DNA from: Ricordea florida
Lineage: Eukaryota > Cnidaria > Anthozoa > Corallimorpharia > Ricordeidae
Assembly (NCBI GenBank): GCA_949710005.1
Contig: OX453287.1
Location: 15,320,114 to 15,384,113 of the forward strand
Length of the DNA: 64,000 nucleotides
Reading direction: 5' to 3'
Shown here: one piece after another, positions 1-9,500 of the stretch
How positions within the stretch are numbered: position 1 is the stretch's first letter
Layout of the letters: each line of letters opens with the position of its first letter
Notes under the pieces: model-generated
Databases searched by the model: none
Told to the model about the DNA's origin: nothing
Seen by the model: only the letters and a program-made list of their open reading frames with translations
Translations under genes and position numbers: made by a program

Positions 1-194
1 CCCTTCTCCTCTTCCTTTTCACTCTCTTCCCTTTCCTTCTTCTCCCTTTCCTCTTCACGTTTCAAAGCCTCTCTAGCCCTCTTGTTCTTTTCTGATAACG
101 TTTTACCAGCCTGAACTCTCTTGGGGTCTTTGACCTTTGTTTTGACAGAAGGCTCTCTAGTAATCTGCTCAACCTGACTTGTTTCCTCAGACAT
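1..194 (-). CDS. Charged single-TM protein, N-terminal part (cut by window edge)
   Basis: Starts at ATG 194 and runs off the left edge. The visible part opens MSEETSQVEQ and becomes a Lys/Glu-rich, likely helical stretch. It matches the 143-aa protein at 50684-51115 in element C, whose C-terminal half has one membrane segment that would lie left of this window. Function unknown; probably a small virion or membrane protein. In C a 63-aa hydrophobic gene precedes this one; here only 100 bp separate it from the acidic-tailed gene, so that gene is absent from A. Confidence 0.7.
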   Translation of the reverse strand, partial: MSEETSQVEQITREPSVKTKVKDPKRVQAGKTLSEKNKRAREALKREEEREKKEREESEKEEEK

Positions 195-294
195 TTTATG
201 AACTTATGTGTTCCAAGCTTTAAGTCTCCTAGTAAGGGTCATACTAGGAAACTTTCACATACTTAGTCTTATTCTTACCCTTAATTATACATTC

Positions 295-1140
295 TTATTC
301 ATCATCACTCTCTTCGTCACTACTCTCTTCGTCACTACTTGATGAATAATCATCATACAGGAATGAGGTTTTGTTGTATTCAATTCGTGTAAGTTTAACT
401 TCTCTCACACGTAATTGAACAGATGCACCAAATGGAGTATTTCCATGACTACCAAAATATATACCTTGTAAATCAAGAATTATTTTGGCAGTTGTTAAAT
501 CAGGCATATCACCAATGTCTGACAAAAAGTTTCCAAATGGTTGTTCATCGTCTTCAGAACTGTATATTTTAGTCCAACACTTCATCTTCTTACCAGTGTC
601 TTTGGTGTGTAATTTCAAGTAAGCTACTGCTTTCCCCTTTTTGTTGTAGCCATATATGGGTTTCACTGCCGATGTCAGATCTTCACCAGCATCTTTACAT
701 GCAGATTTAGTTGCCTTTGATGTTTTGGAATATCCATTCCCCAAAGATTTAGCCACTAGATCGACCAAGGCTTCAAAGGTTTCAAAAGTGTACTTTTCAA
801 GATCTGTAGGCTCATTCATAGTTTCTGTGCTTGTCAATGGGTATATGATTTGTAACCCATCCATGTTATCTACAGTCTTTTGAGTATCATCAACTCCCCA
901 TGGCCATGATCTTGAAATACTCCAAACGTTTTGTTCAGGTAACTCAATACATATTGGACGATTTACTTCCTTCTTATCAGTGAAGTAAACTTTTGAATAT
1001 GAACCACCCCACTTGTTGGGTTTGGGCTCTCCAATATGGACCTTATTCCACTTCATTTTACGAGAAGGTTTTATCAAATAAGGCTTTGACAAACAACTAG
1101 TTTTCAATGATGATGAAGAAGCACTTGAGGATTGTGACAT
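295..1140 (-). CDS. Acidic-tailed conserved protein (possible ssDNA-binding protein)
   Basis: 281 aa, homologous to 49438-50325 in element C. Ser-rich N-terminus, a beta-rich middle, and a strongly acidic Ser/Asp/Glu tail. The frame stays open upstream to 1236, overlapping the previous gene, but the first Met conserved with C is MSQ at 1140. The upstream residues are not in the equivalent frame in C, so 1140 is the better start. A compact domain with an acidic C-terminal tail recalls single-stranded-DNA-binding proteins of large DNA viruses, and these elements have a DNA polymerase but no other obvious SSB. That role is my inference. Confidence 0.65.
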   Translation of the reverse strand: MSQSSSASSSSLKTSCLSKPYLIKPSRKMKWNKVHIGEPKPNKWGGSYSKVYFTDKKEVNRPICIELPEQNVWSISRSWPWGVDDTQKTVDNMDGLQIIYPLTSTETMNEPTDLEKYTFETFEALVDLVAKSLGNGYSKTSKATKSACKDAGEDLTSAVKPIYGYNKKGKAVAYLKLHTKDTGKKMKCWTKIYSSEDDEQPFGNFLSDIGDMPDLTTAKIILDLQGIYFGSHGNTPFGASVQLRVREVKLTRIEYNKTSFLYDDYSSSSDEESSDEESDDE

Positions 1141-1207
1141 GTTTTTTCGATCTCTTTCGAGTATGCCTTTAAGCCTAAAGGTACCACATCCAATTTCATT
1201 TTTTTCT

Positions 1208-1780
1208 TTACCGAACAGTGTCAACTCCAACTTCATCTGTATTGGCTAGATCATAAAATGTGGTGGGAGGGGCGGACTCTCTTAGTTTGAAATACTTGAG
1301 AGCGGTAATGGCTATTATCAGTAACGTAGCAATCATACCACCATGTACTACTATTGAACCAGAAGCTTCTGACAGCCACTGCTTGATCAATTGATTGTTC
1401 TTCCAATCCTTTACTAAAGCATCTGGCTCATCTATTCCGCCGTAACCACTAAGACACCAGTTGACTAGTCTGACCAATAGATGTAAAGGAGGATCAATTA
1501 GTCCGTCAGCCACATTCTTACCCGATACCATCTTGTACCTCTTGTAGTACTTCTCGACATCCTTATCCGATAATTTGTGTACATCGCCTAGTGTCATTTG
1601 CATACCAAGATACTCTTTGGTAGAGTATCTTGGTATGTATTTCAAGATCATAGAGCCTAGGCAAGCTAATATTGAGAGCTCTTCTCTTTTGGATTTCAAA
1701 TCATCATCACTAGTGGTTGGTGTTGATTGATGACTATCCACCACAGTTTCACCATTCATGATTTCTTCGGGAGTTGTCAT
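1208..1780 (-). CDS. C-terminal single-TM protein downstream of the ATPase
   Basis: 190 aa, homologous to 48836-49384 in C. A soluble N-terminal two thirds is followed by one hydrophobic helix at about residues 143-166 (IVVHGGMIATLLIIAITALKY) and a short tail. The start overlaps the ATPase stop by 4 nt (ATGA), implying coupled expression of the pair. A carries about 8 residues after ACLGS that are missing in C. I do not recognise the family; position and topology suggest a virion membrane or assembly protein. Confidence 0.7.
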   Translation of the reverse strand: MTTPEEIMNGETVVDSHQSTPTTSDDDLKSKREELSILACLGSMILKYIPRYSTKEYLGMQMTLGDVHKLSDKDVEKYYKRYKMVSGKNVADGLIDPPLHLLVRLVNWCLSGYGGIDEPDALVKDWKNNQLIKQWLSEASGSIVVHGGMIATLLIIAITALKYFKLRESAPPTTFYDLANTDEVGVDTVR

Positions 1781-2415
1781 GGTTGTGCTATGGGAGCCGG
1801 TATTTCTAAATAGTTTTTGAATGGATGTCTAAGGGAGAAGGATAGCCTGGCATACTTTTCATTCTTAAGATGTTTCTTGAGTGTCTTCCACGTTTCAGCA
1901 TCCAGGTCCCCACCATATTCCTCGAGAAGCATCTTCATCGCCGTCTGTGATGGGTTATGGAATGAGACCACACAAGCTACATTTTCACGGAATGGTTTGG
2001 CTATAGATGTCAGTTGTTGAGTGAGAACCCACACTGATATCCCCATATGTCTCCCAGAGAAGGCCAAACCGATGAATTTGTTGGACCTATTCTTCAGATC
2101 CTTGGAAACGGCGCAATCATCCAATATTATGAGCGTATTCATACCTGAGAAGAACGATTCACAATCCATCAACAAATTGTTGATTTCGTCATGATCACTG
2201 GCATCTGGCGACAGTACAAAGAATCGTTTATCCCCCTTGGCAAAGCCTCTATAAGTCTTGTTATGGGCATATGTTGGACAAATCAACACAATATAATCGA
2301 ACACTTGCCTATAGTGGCCTCGAAGCTGTTCCACTATGTATTGGGTCTTTCCACAATTCGTGGGACCAGTGATGATACAATTGAATGGAATCATATCTTT
2401 GAGTTCATTCATCAT
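1777..2415 (-). CDS. A32/FtsK-HerA-type genome-packaging ATPase
   Basis: 212 aa. Walker A GPTNCGKT lies at residues 18-25 and a Walker B-like LIILDDC near residue 108. A downstream polar stretch with VWVLTQQL resembles the sensor region of this superfamily. Size and motifs fit the short packaging ATPases of Polintons, virophages and large DNA viruses, which pump the genome into preformed capsids. Nearly identical to 48201-48839 in C; element B lacks it. It follows the capsid gene with about 70 bp between and overlaps the next gene by 4 nt. The reading frame is intact. Confidence 0.88.
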   Translation of the reverse strand: MMNELKDMIPFNCIITGPTNCGKTQYIVEQLRGHYRQVFDYIVLICPTYAHNKTYRGFAKGDKRFFVLSPDASDHDEINNLLMDCESFFSGMNTLIILDDCAVSKDLKNRSNKFIGLAFSGRHMGISVWVLTQQLTSIAKPFRENVACVVSFHNPSQTAMKMLLEEYGGDLDAETWKTLKKHLKNEKYARLSFSLRHPFKNYLEIPAPIAQP

Positions 2416-2486
2416 TACTCAATACATTAATCCCCTTATATTGATGTTTCTTCTCATGACAACGTGAGAAGAAAACATATAGCGGT

Positions 2487-3722
2487 CTAACATACCATCT
2501 CATCTAGATTACCATTCATAATACCCATATTCGCATCCGCGACCACGAACATGTAGCATGTAAGAACTTTAGTGCCTACCTTTTGTCTCTTAATTTCTAA
2601 AGCCACACCATCACGAGTAGCAATAATTTCCAAACCATTTCCATGGATATCATTATCTGGATAAGTCCTCAAATCAATCCACAAAGCGAATTTATCTGTA
2701 TAGAAATCAGATTCCTTAACTGAATCACTAAGACCAACTCGCTTAATTATGGATTGCCACAAATCAGTCGCCATCATACCTTTCAAATAAACTTTGTTGG
2801 GCACCCCATCTATGTCAATCTTGACTGATGTGATCTTTGGATTTGCAAAAATCTCAGAATCCCTAAGGCCTTCTGCGTGAGGGGCAGTGAAGAGACATAG
2901 TATACCAGTCATGGATCTCCTTGGAACATTAATGTGCTGATTTATCACAGCATCATTAGCCTCAGAGATTGTGAAAGTTTTGTGAAGGAGTGCTTTTTCA
3001 TAGGTGAATCCTTTGCCAACTTTGTAGGACACAATAGCCTTTATTGCTAAATCATCATTTGATATGCACTGGTATTCCATTTCCATGTTTACTAATTTAT
3101 ACTTAGCCGGTGTTTCATTGTTTGAATAAACTACAACATCAGAAACTTTAGCCAAAGTTAATTCAAATCTAAGTGGATGTAGTAATCCTCTTGGATAAAA
3201 TATTCCATGATCTTTGAGGATTGTGTGATCTAATGGAATAGCATATCTAGTGCTATGAATCATAGCTTAAGTATTATCCTTTGTTTTTGATGTATCTTTA
3301 TTACCTGCATTAGTTCTAATTCTCCTTATATTAACATTAGATATACCCTGTCTCAACCTATTCTCACGATCCACCTCCGACAAAAACAAATCATGATAAG
3401 TTTTGAACAAATCAAATCTACTAAGATCCTCTATGATTTCACCACCAAATAGAACCTTATATTGTGAAATTAGATTCCTTCCCAAATTGTTAACGAGAGT
3501 GTTATCTTTGTGCCCGGTTACAACCATATCAAAAGTTATGTAGACGCTGCCAGGCACAATCACTAAATTCTCACTCAATTTGGGTATTTCAATGTATAAT
3601 GTCTCACCAGGTTCTGCTGATGATGGATTCAAAGTGACCCTATTCAACGAAGTTTCCGCCTTCAACCCTCCAGTAGTCCTTGGAACACGACCTGTATCAA
3701 GAATGCTTGGTATAGAAATCAT
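2487..3722 (-). pseudogene. Major capsid-like protein, one in-frame stop
   Basis: Equivalent to the 411-aa capsid gene of C (46894-48129). The frame is open from 3722 down to 3267, where one TAA (3264-3266) replaces the TTA leucine codon of C; it continues without shift to 2487. A single base change therefore truncates the protein to about 151 aa. Conserved blocks are GETLYIEIPKLSENLVIVPG, NNLGRNLISQYKVLFGGEII and the C-terminal DKFALWIDLRTYPDND. This is the abundant capsid candidate of cnidarian Polintons. The double jelly-roll fold is inferred from length, position before the ATPase and beta-rich pattern. Divergent from the integrase with a 27-bp gap. Confidence 0.8.
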
Positions 3723-3749
3723 TTTAAATGTTTATATTCTTGTTTATAA
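3723..3749. promoter_or_regulatory. Divergent capsid/integrase promoter gap (element A)
   Basis: Only 27 bp separate the divergent start codons of the capsid-like gene and the integrase. The gap is AT-rich, contains ATTCTTGT, and closely matches the gap in C (46867-46893). Element B keeps the same tight divergence (11695-11719). Any promoter elements must overlap the coding starts. Confidence 0.4.
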
Positions 3750-4586
3750 ATGAGCGACGCCAACGTTTTAAATCGATTATATTACTCCACTGATGGATAC
3801 TGGAAAGGATACTCAGCCATACCCAAATTGGCCAAAGCAGCCAAAGTTAGTGAAAAGGTCGCCAAAGAGTGGTTGGAGAAGCAAGCCTTGTGGCAAATTT
3901 ATCTCCCAGCCCCCAAGTATATACCCAGGCCACATTGGAGTGTGAATAAGCCTAATCAGATTCACCAAGCGGACTTGTTGTTTCTTCCTCATGATACAGT
4001 GAAAAGAAAAACATACCGCTATGCATTAGTCGTGATTGATATTGCTTCGAGATATAAGGATGCCGAGCCATTGACCTCAAAAGAGAGTGGTGAAGTTGCC
4101 AATGCCTTTCAACGGATTTATTCCCGTAAGTTGAAGTGGCCACAAACATTAATGATAGATCCAGGAACAGAATTCAAGGGTGATGTAACAACTCTTATGA
4201 ATAAGCATCAAGTCATAATCCAGCATAGTGAAGCTGGGAATCATAGAGCTCAAGCTTTTGTGGAGAGGGCCAACAGGACTCTCGGTGAGAAGTTATTCAG
4301 CCATCAATACGCTCAAGAGATGGTTAGTGATACCCGATCCACAGTTTGGGTGAATAGATTGCCCGCCATCATGAAGACCCTCAATAGTGAACCCACCCGT
4401 ATTACTGGTAAAGAGCCTGAGGAAGCTTTGAAAATGGACTCAATTGGAACTAAAACTCCAGACTATAAGCGACCTGTGGGATTGGATGAGAAGAGATTAC
4501 CTCCAGATGTTCAAGTCAGATATCTATATACCCCCGGTGAAGATGAAGGTGGGGACAATCGAAGGGCTACTGATCCCATATGGAGC
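3750..4586 (+). pseudogene. Retroviral-type integrase, 5' part, split by element B
   Basis: About 279 residues of a 332-aa DDE integrase. An N-terminal helical region with a LYYSTDGYWKG motif is followed by the RNase H-like core. Catalytic residues are D in HQADLLFLPHD, D in MIDPGTEFKGD and E in AFVERANR, with the last two about 35 residues apart. The reading frame stops matching exactly at DPIWS, where element B starts. The rest of the gene is at 25454-25611, and the two halves meet in frame if B and one copy of the 5-bp duplication are ignored. The enzyme would integrate linear element DNA. Reading on past 4586 gives a chimeric frame into the TIR of B, which is not a real protein. Confidence 0.9.
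4582..4586. repeat. Target-site duplication of element B, left copy
   Basis: GGAGC immediately before the first base of element B; the matching copy is at 25454-25458. Five bases are unambiguous. Polintons usually make 6 bp. Confidence 0.8.
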
Positions 4587-4845
4587 AGTAGGGGGAAAGT
4601 GACAGTTCTAGGCCAGCACTTCAAGACCAAAAACACAAAAATCCTGCACGCGTGCAGGATTCTAAAAATGATACCATATCATCTTAAAGGGATGACCTGT
4701 ACATCCAAACTCATCATGCCCAATCAACGTCAAACTGTCAAAGAGCTCCGCGCCATTGCCAAGGATCGCAAGATAGCCAAATATTATAAGATGAGCCGGG
4801 GAGAGTTAGTGGAGGCGCTGGGGATGCCTGAAGAGGTACTTAGTG
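4587..4845 (+). repeat. Left terminal inverted repeat of element B
   Basis: Inverse copy of 25195-25453 with only two or so mismatches (for example 4701-4703 ACA versus CCA, and one base near 4840). A short palindrome, ATCCTGCACGCGTGCAGGAT, lies about 65 bp in. Unusually, the inner 130 bp are coding: the ATG at 4716 opens the N-terminus of PolB here and of the zinc-repeat protein at the other end. Confidence 0.9.
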
Positions 4846-5454
4846 TTAGTGGGGGTGGTGGGGGAACAACGCATATTCTCGATGAGCCTGTCCCAGAAAT
4901 AAATGTACCTATTCTTAGGCCAGAAAATACGTACCTCCTAGTCGGTATAGAACACTTCTTTCGGAATATAACAGAGGAGTACAAAAGAAAATAAATAAGT
5001 TTGCGAATTGGATTTTGAATTATGTACCAAAGAGAATCAAAAAGCCTGTGAAAGAAAGAATCAGGAAGTTGAAGGAGGAAATAAGGAGCATTTGGGCTGT
5101 ACAGGAGCCGTTCAGTGTAAAAGAAAAGGAAAGTGCACTGAAAGGGTTCTTCAAGACCTATCGGATCGATGGTAAGAGGGGGTACGGTCCTCGAGAGTTC
5201 ATCAAGAAAATAAAACCAAAGGTTTTGGAGTTACTTTATAGTAGAAGAAAACCCATCAAGGTGAAGTTTGTATTAACTTGTAGATTCGTAAAAGATGATC
5301 TTGTTACGGGTAATGTTGAATACACTGAGGGGTACTTTCATACTAAACTTGAAATAGTAACGGACTCAACTGACACAAATAACTTACTCGATGCAATGAC
5401 GGGATTACAACTTGAAAATGTCGCGAAGTTTGAAGGTGAACAGTCTGGGTGGCA
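4716..5454 (+). pseudogene. PolB of element B, displaced N-terminal part
   Basis: Starts at ATG 4716 inside the TIR. Residues 1-42 form one Rho_N/SAP-like helical motif (TVKELRAIAKDRKIAKYYK). A linker and the region shared with the PolB N-terminus of A and C follow (NWIL...ALKGFFKTY...GYGP). A one-base deletion near 4990 breaks the frame, which resumes in another phase from about 4991. The match ends at 5454, where foreign family-1 DNA begins. The last 353 bp (5102-5454) are repeated exactly at 6197-6549, where PolB continues, so the gene is disrupted by an insertion with a duplication. Confidence 0.8.
5102..5454 (+). repeat. 353-bp direct repeat, copy 1 (PolB segment)
   Basis: Identical by eye to 6197-6549. 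Both code for the same PolB segment. The copies bracket 742 bp made of a family-1 fragment (5455-6180) and a 15-16-bp scrap of the PolB start region (6181-6196). Perfect identity implies a very recent event or an assembly artefact. Confidence 0.85.
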
Positions 5455-5789
5455 CCCCAAGGCACCCCAAGACCAACTTGGAGCCCTCTTGTAAGTTTAA
5501 TGTTGAAGCTCTTGTTGGAATACAGGTAATCAACAGTGTCAGTCTCAATGATGGATAGCTTGGCCCTATCTGTATCGTCCAGAAAGATTGCGTGTATATC
5601 ACGTAGAGAGTATGTACCGGGTGGGATTATTATGATGGGTCGATCCTCCTTGAGAAAGCTTTGTCTATCTTTGAAGTTCACCAATCGTTTGGGTATAATA
5701 CAGTCAAGGAGTTGTATCTCCCGAACCTTTTCCAGTGGTGGATCCAAATACACTCTGGTTTCAGACTCGTACATAGTAATGCTCAACAT
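5455..5789 (-). pseudogene. Penton-like protein, N-terminal fragment from family 1
   Basis: Reverse-strand frame from ATG 5789 matching the first about 105 residues of the 210-aa protein at 53940-54572 (MLSITMYESETRVYLDPPLE), then cut at the junction with the PolB repeat. A short tandem GGGGTGCC-containing duplication marks the break. It resembles element C far more than B's own copy (14919-15551), so it came from a family-1 element. Confidence 0.8.
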
Positions 5790-5798
5790 TTTGTTTGG

Positions 5799-5987
5799 TT
5801 ACTCCTTCTTCATCTTCAAATTTCTATAATCAGCATCTGAGAGGAATCTGGTTTTGATGATGCCACAGCTGGAACATTTACACTTCATCATCGGCCTTCC
5901 TTTGGATGTTTTGGCAAAGGTTTCACTACCAGGTACACAATCAGTCAGCTTTTTCTCTTTGACACAGTAGGTCTTCATTTGATTCAT
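5799..5987 (-). CDS. Small Cys-rich zinc-ribbon protein (family-1 copy inside B)
   Basis: 62 aa, intact, differing at only two positions from 53742-53930 of C. Pattern: YC near the N-terminus, DC, then KGRPMMKCKCSSCGIIKTRF, a small treble-clef or ribbon-like motif resembling the short DUF5679-type zinc ribbons of DNA viruses. Family-2 element B has no such gene at the corresponding place (14914-14918), which supports import of this fragment. Metal binding is inferred from the cysteines. Confidence 0.7.
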   Translation of the reverse strand: MNQMKTYCVKEKKLTDCVPGSETFAKTSKGRPMMKCKCSSCGIIKTRFLSDADYRNLKMKKE

Positions 5988-6180
5988 TTACGTTTTCTTT
6001 TTAATTCTTCTATGAAGTAAAGCACAATCGCCATTATTAACAGCCAAGCATGTTTCCCTAGGAATGAAATGACCTCTCCAGCAGTCTTGAATAGAAAGCT
6101 TACAATAGCGCCCACCATCCCAGGCAATAATTCACCAAGTTTCTTACCAAGGGTTTTTAGCCCATCACCGACTCCTTTGC
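5984..6180 (-). pseudogene. Coiled-coil membrane protein, C-terminal fragment from family 1
   Basis: The last about 65 codons of the protein equivalent to 52609-53745: hydrophobic Gly-rich segments (LGELLPGMVGAIVSFLFK, AWLLIMAIVLYFIEEL) ending in a basic tail. Its TGA overlaps the ATG of the 62-aa gene as in C. Truncated at 6180, where a scrap of the PolB start region follows. Third piece of the 726-bp family-1 fragment in B. Confidence 0.75.
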
Positions 6181-6196
6181 ATGCCCAATCAACGTT

Positions 6197-6549
6197 CAGG
6201 AGCCGTTCAGTGTAAAAGAAAAGGAAAGTGCACTGAAAGGGTTCTTCAAGACCTATCGGATCGATGGTAAGAGGGGGTACGGTCCTCGAGAGTTCATCAA
6301 GAAAATAAAACCAAAGGTTTTGGAGTTACTTTATAGTAGAAGAAAACCCATCAAGGTGAAGTTTGTATTAACTTGTAGATTCGTAAAAGATGATCTTGTT
6401 ACGGGTAATGTTGAATACACTGAGGGGTACTTTCATACTAAACTTGAAATAGTAACGGACTCAACTGACACAAATAACTTACTCGATGCAATGACGGGAT
6501 TACAACTTGAAAATGTCGCGAAGTTTGAAGGTGAACAGTCTGGGTGGCA
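6197..6549 (+). repeat. 353-bp direct repeat, copy 2 (PolB segment)
   Basis: Exact copy of 5102-5454. It is preceded at 6181-6196 by ATGCCCAATCAACGT, which matches the start of PolB at 4716, but the frame does not carry into the repeat. PolB coding continues past 6549. Confidence 0.85.
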
Positions 6550-9500
6550 ATTTGATCGAGTTGAGTACTTTGATATACACATTAATCCATTTGAGCCTAT
6601 CTCTGGGACTTCTTACATACCTCTACCAAAGGTTCTGGCTGATAAGAAGGCTATAGTCAATGTCAAGAATGAGAAGGACCATGAGTGTTTCAAGTGGGCG
6701 GTGACATCTGCTGTATTTCCCAAAGAGAACCCCGGTGAAAGACTGAATGCTGAGATGAGAAAGAATTCTGAGAAGTTTGACTGGACGGGGATGGAGTTCC
6801 CTGTTACACTAAGGGACATTACCAAGTTTGAAAAGCAAAATCCTTACGCCATTAACGTATATGGATACGAGTCTGGTGTAAACGTTTTGAGAATCAGTAA
6901 GCGTCGAGAGGTGACAGTGGTAAACTTACTTTTGTTACACAAAGATGAAACGAATCACTACTGTTGGATTAAGAACTTGAGTAGGCTTTTGTCATCACAA
7001 GTTGATAAACACGATGGTAGAAAATACTTTTGCCACCGATGTCTTAACCCATTCAATAAACAATCCTCACTAGACAAGCATCTAGAGTTTTGTAGCAATC
7101 ATCAAGCAGTCAAGACGACAGTACCCATGAACGAAGATGGGAGCCCGCAGTTCTTCCGTTTCAAGAATCACAACAGGAAGATGGAGGTACCGTTTGTTGT
7201 GTATGCAGATTTTGAGTGCTACACTGAAAAGATGTATACTTGTTACCAAGATGAGGGTAGGAGCTTTACCAATAGATATCAAAAGCATAAACCATCAGGT
7301 TTCTGTTATCTGATCAAGTGCTTTGATAACGCTATATTCGAACCCAAACTTGTAAGGCACACAGCTGAGTCACCAGACGAAGATGTACCCAAGATGTTTA
7401 TGGAGAGCTTGGAGTCGGATATCAAACAAGTTTATGATAGGTTCAAGCTACCCAAAAATTCTCGTGTCAGTCAGGATGAGAGAATAGCCTATGAAAATGC
7501 CACACATTGTCACATCTGCGGATCGATGCTTGGCCATGACAAAGTATTGGACCATTGTCATCTTACTGGAAAGTACAGAGGAGCAGCGCACCAAGAGTGC
7601 AACTTGAATTACAAGGTGCCTAAATTTGTACCAGTTATATTCCATAACCTATCCGGATACGATGGTCATTTATTTGTGAGGAACATAGGGGAATCGAAAG
7701 GTAAGCTGGATTGCATACCAATCAACGATGAAAAGTACATTTCGTTCACGAAAGAGATTGTTGTCGAATCTTACAAGAATAAGAAAGGGAAAATGGTTGA
7801 CATTAAACGGGGAATCAGGTTCATTGATAGCTTTCGGTTTATGGCAGCGGGCCTCAGAAGGTTGGTTGAAAACCTACCACAATCTTCTCTGGTGAATGTA
7901 ACGAGTTGGTATGAAAGGGTAATGTCACAAAAGGATAAACTCAAGCATGAAGAGAGAATCATTCACAACATATTGAGAAATGCTGATTTTGATGTTATAA
8001 CAATGCGTATGATCATGGAAGAGTTTTATCATCGATTGGATCGTGAGGCTGTCATGAGTAGGAAGGAAATCAGGGAGTTTGTAGACGGAGTTCTTACAAG
8101 TTATCGTCAAAAAGAAATATATAATCACATTGAAGAAGAAAAAGATGGCCCAGACTTGCAGTTACTGACTAGGAAGGGAGTATTTCCGTACGATTGGTTT
8201 GACGGGTTTGATAAGCTCAGGGAAACTAATCTCCCACCAAAGGATGAGTTCTACTCGAAGCTCTACAATGCCGAAATATCGGATGAGGATTACCAGCATG
8301 CTCAAAACGTGTGGAAAGTCTTTGGAATTGAGAGCTTCAGGGAATACCACGATCTTTACCTTGAACTGGATGTTTTATTGTTGGCTGATGTCTTCGAGAA
8401 CTTCAGAGAAGTTTGTAGGAAGAACTACGACTTGGATCCAGCTTGGTACTACACTGCACCTGGATTGGCATGGGACGCGGCCCTGAAAATGACCAATGTG
8501 AGATTGGAACTTTTGAATGACCCTGACATGCTTCTCATGGTTGAGGAGGGCATCCGAGGGGGTATCTCCATGATCTCAACTAGATATGGTAAAGCCAACA
8601 ATCCATACATGAAAGATTATGACCCATCATTACCAACAAAGTACATCACATACATGGATGCAAACGGTTTGTACGGATGTGCAATGAGTAAACCTTTACC
8701 AACACATGACTTTCGATGGTTGACTGAAGAAGAGCTTGTATTGAAGTGGAAAGATCTACCATGCATACTAGAGGTTAATCTAATGTACCCAAAGCACCTT
8801 CACAAACTGCATAATGACTATCCATTAGCACCAGAGAGAGTTACGGTAAATGGTGTGGATAAGCTAATTCCAAACCTAAGGGACAAACGAAAATACATCA
8901 TTCACCACGAGACGCTGAAACAGTATTTGAGTCTCGGGTTGAGAGTCTACAAGATATACAGGGGCATCACATTCAAAGAGTCCGCGTGGCTGAAGCCCTA
9001 TATCGAGCTGAATACCGAACTAAGGACCAAAGCAACAAACGACTTCGAGAAGGACTTTTTCAAGTTGATGAACAACTCAGTCTTTGGGAAAACGATGGAG
9101 AACGTAAGGAACAGGGTGGACGTTCGTTTGGTTACTGAAGAGTCAAAAGCCAAGAAGTTGGTATCGAAGCCGAATTACCACCACAGCACGATCTTTTGCG
9201 AAAATCTGGTTGCAGTACAAATGAAAAAGACAAAGTTGGTGTTGGACAAACCCATTTACCTAGGCTTTTCAGTCCTGGAAATAAGCAAGACCATAATGTA
9301 CGACTTTCACTACAACTACATCAAGCCCAAGTATGGTAGCAAAGCCAAGTTGTTATTTACAGACACAGATTCACTGGCATACGAGGTGGAGACGGATGAC
9401 TTCTACAAGGACATTAGCCCAGATGTGAGAGACCGGTTTGACACCAGCAACTACCCTGAAGATCATCCATCCGGCATTGAGGTGGGCGTCAACAAGAAAG

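Noticed and set aside
3750..4994. A single 414-aa forward frame
   Set aside because: It is a chimera: integrase of A to 4586, then TIR and PolB start of B. The junction is the insertion point.
5343..5602. Additional reverse-strand proteins overlapping the PolB repeat
   Set aside because: They extend the imported penton fragment or its shadow frames across the junction into PolB DNA.
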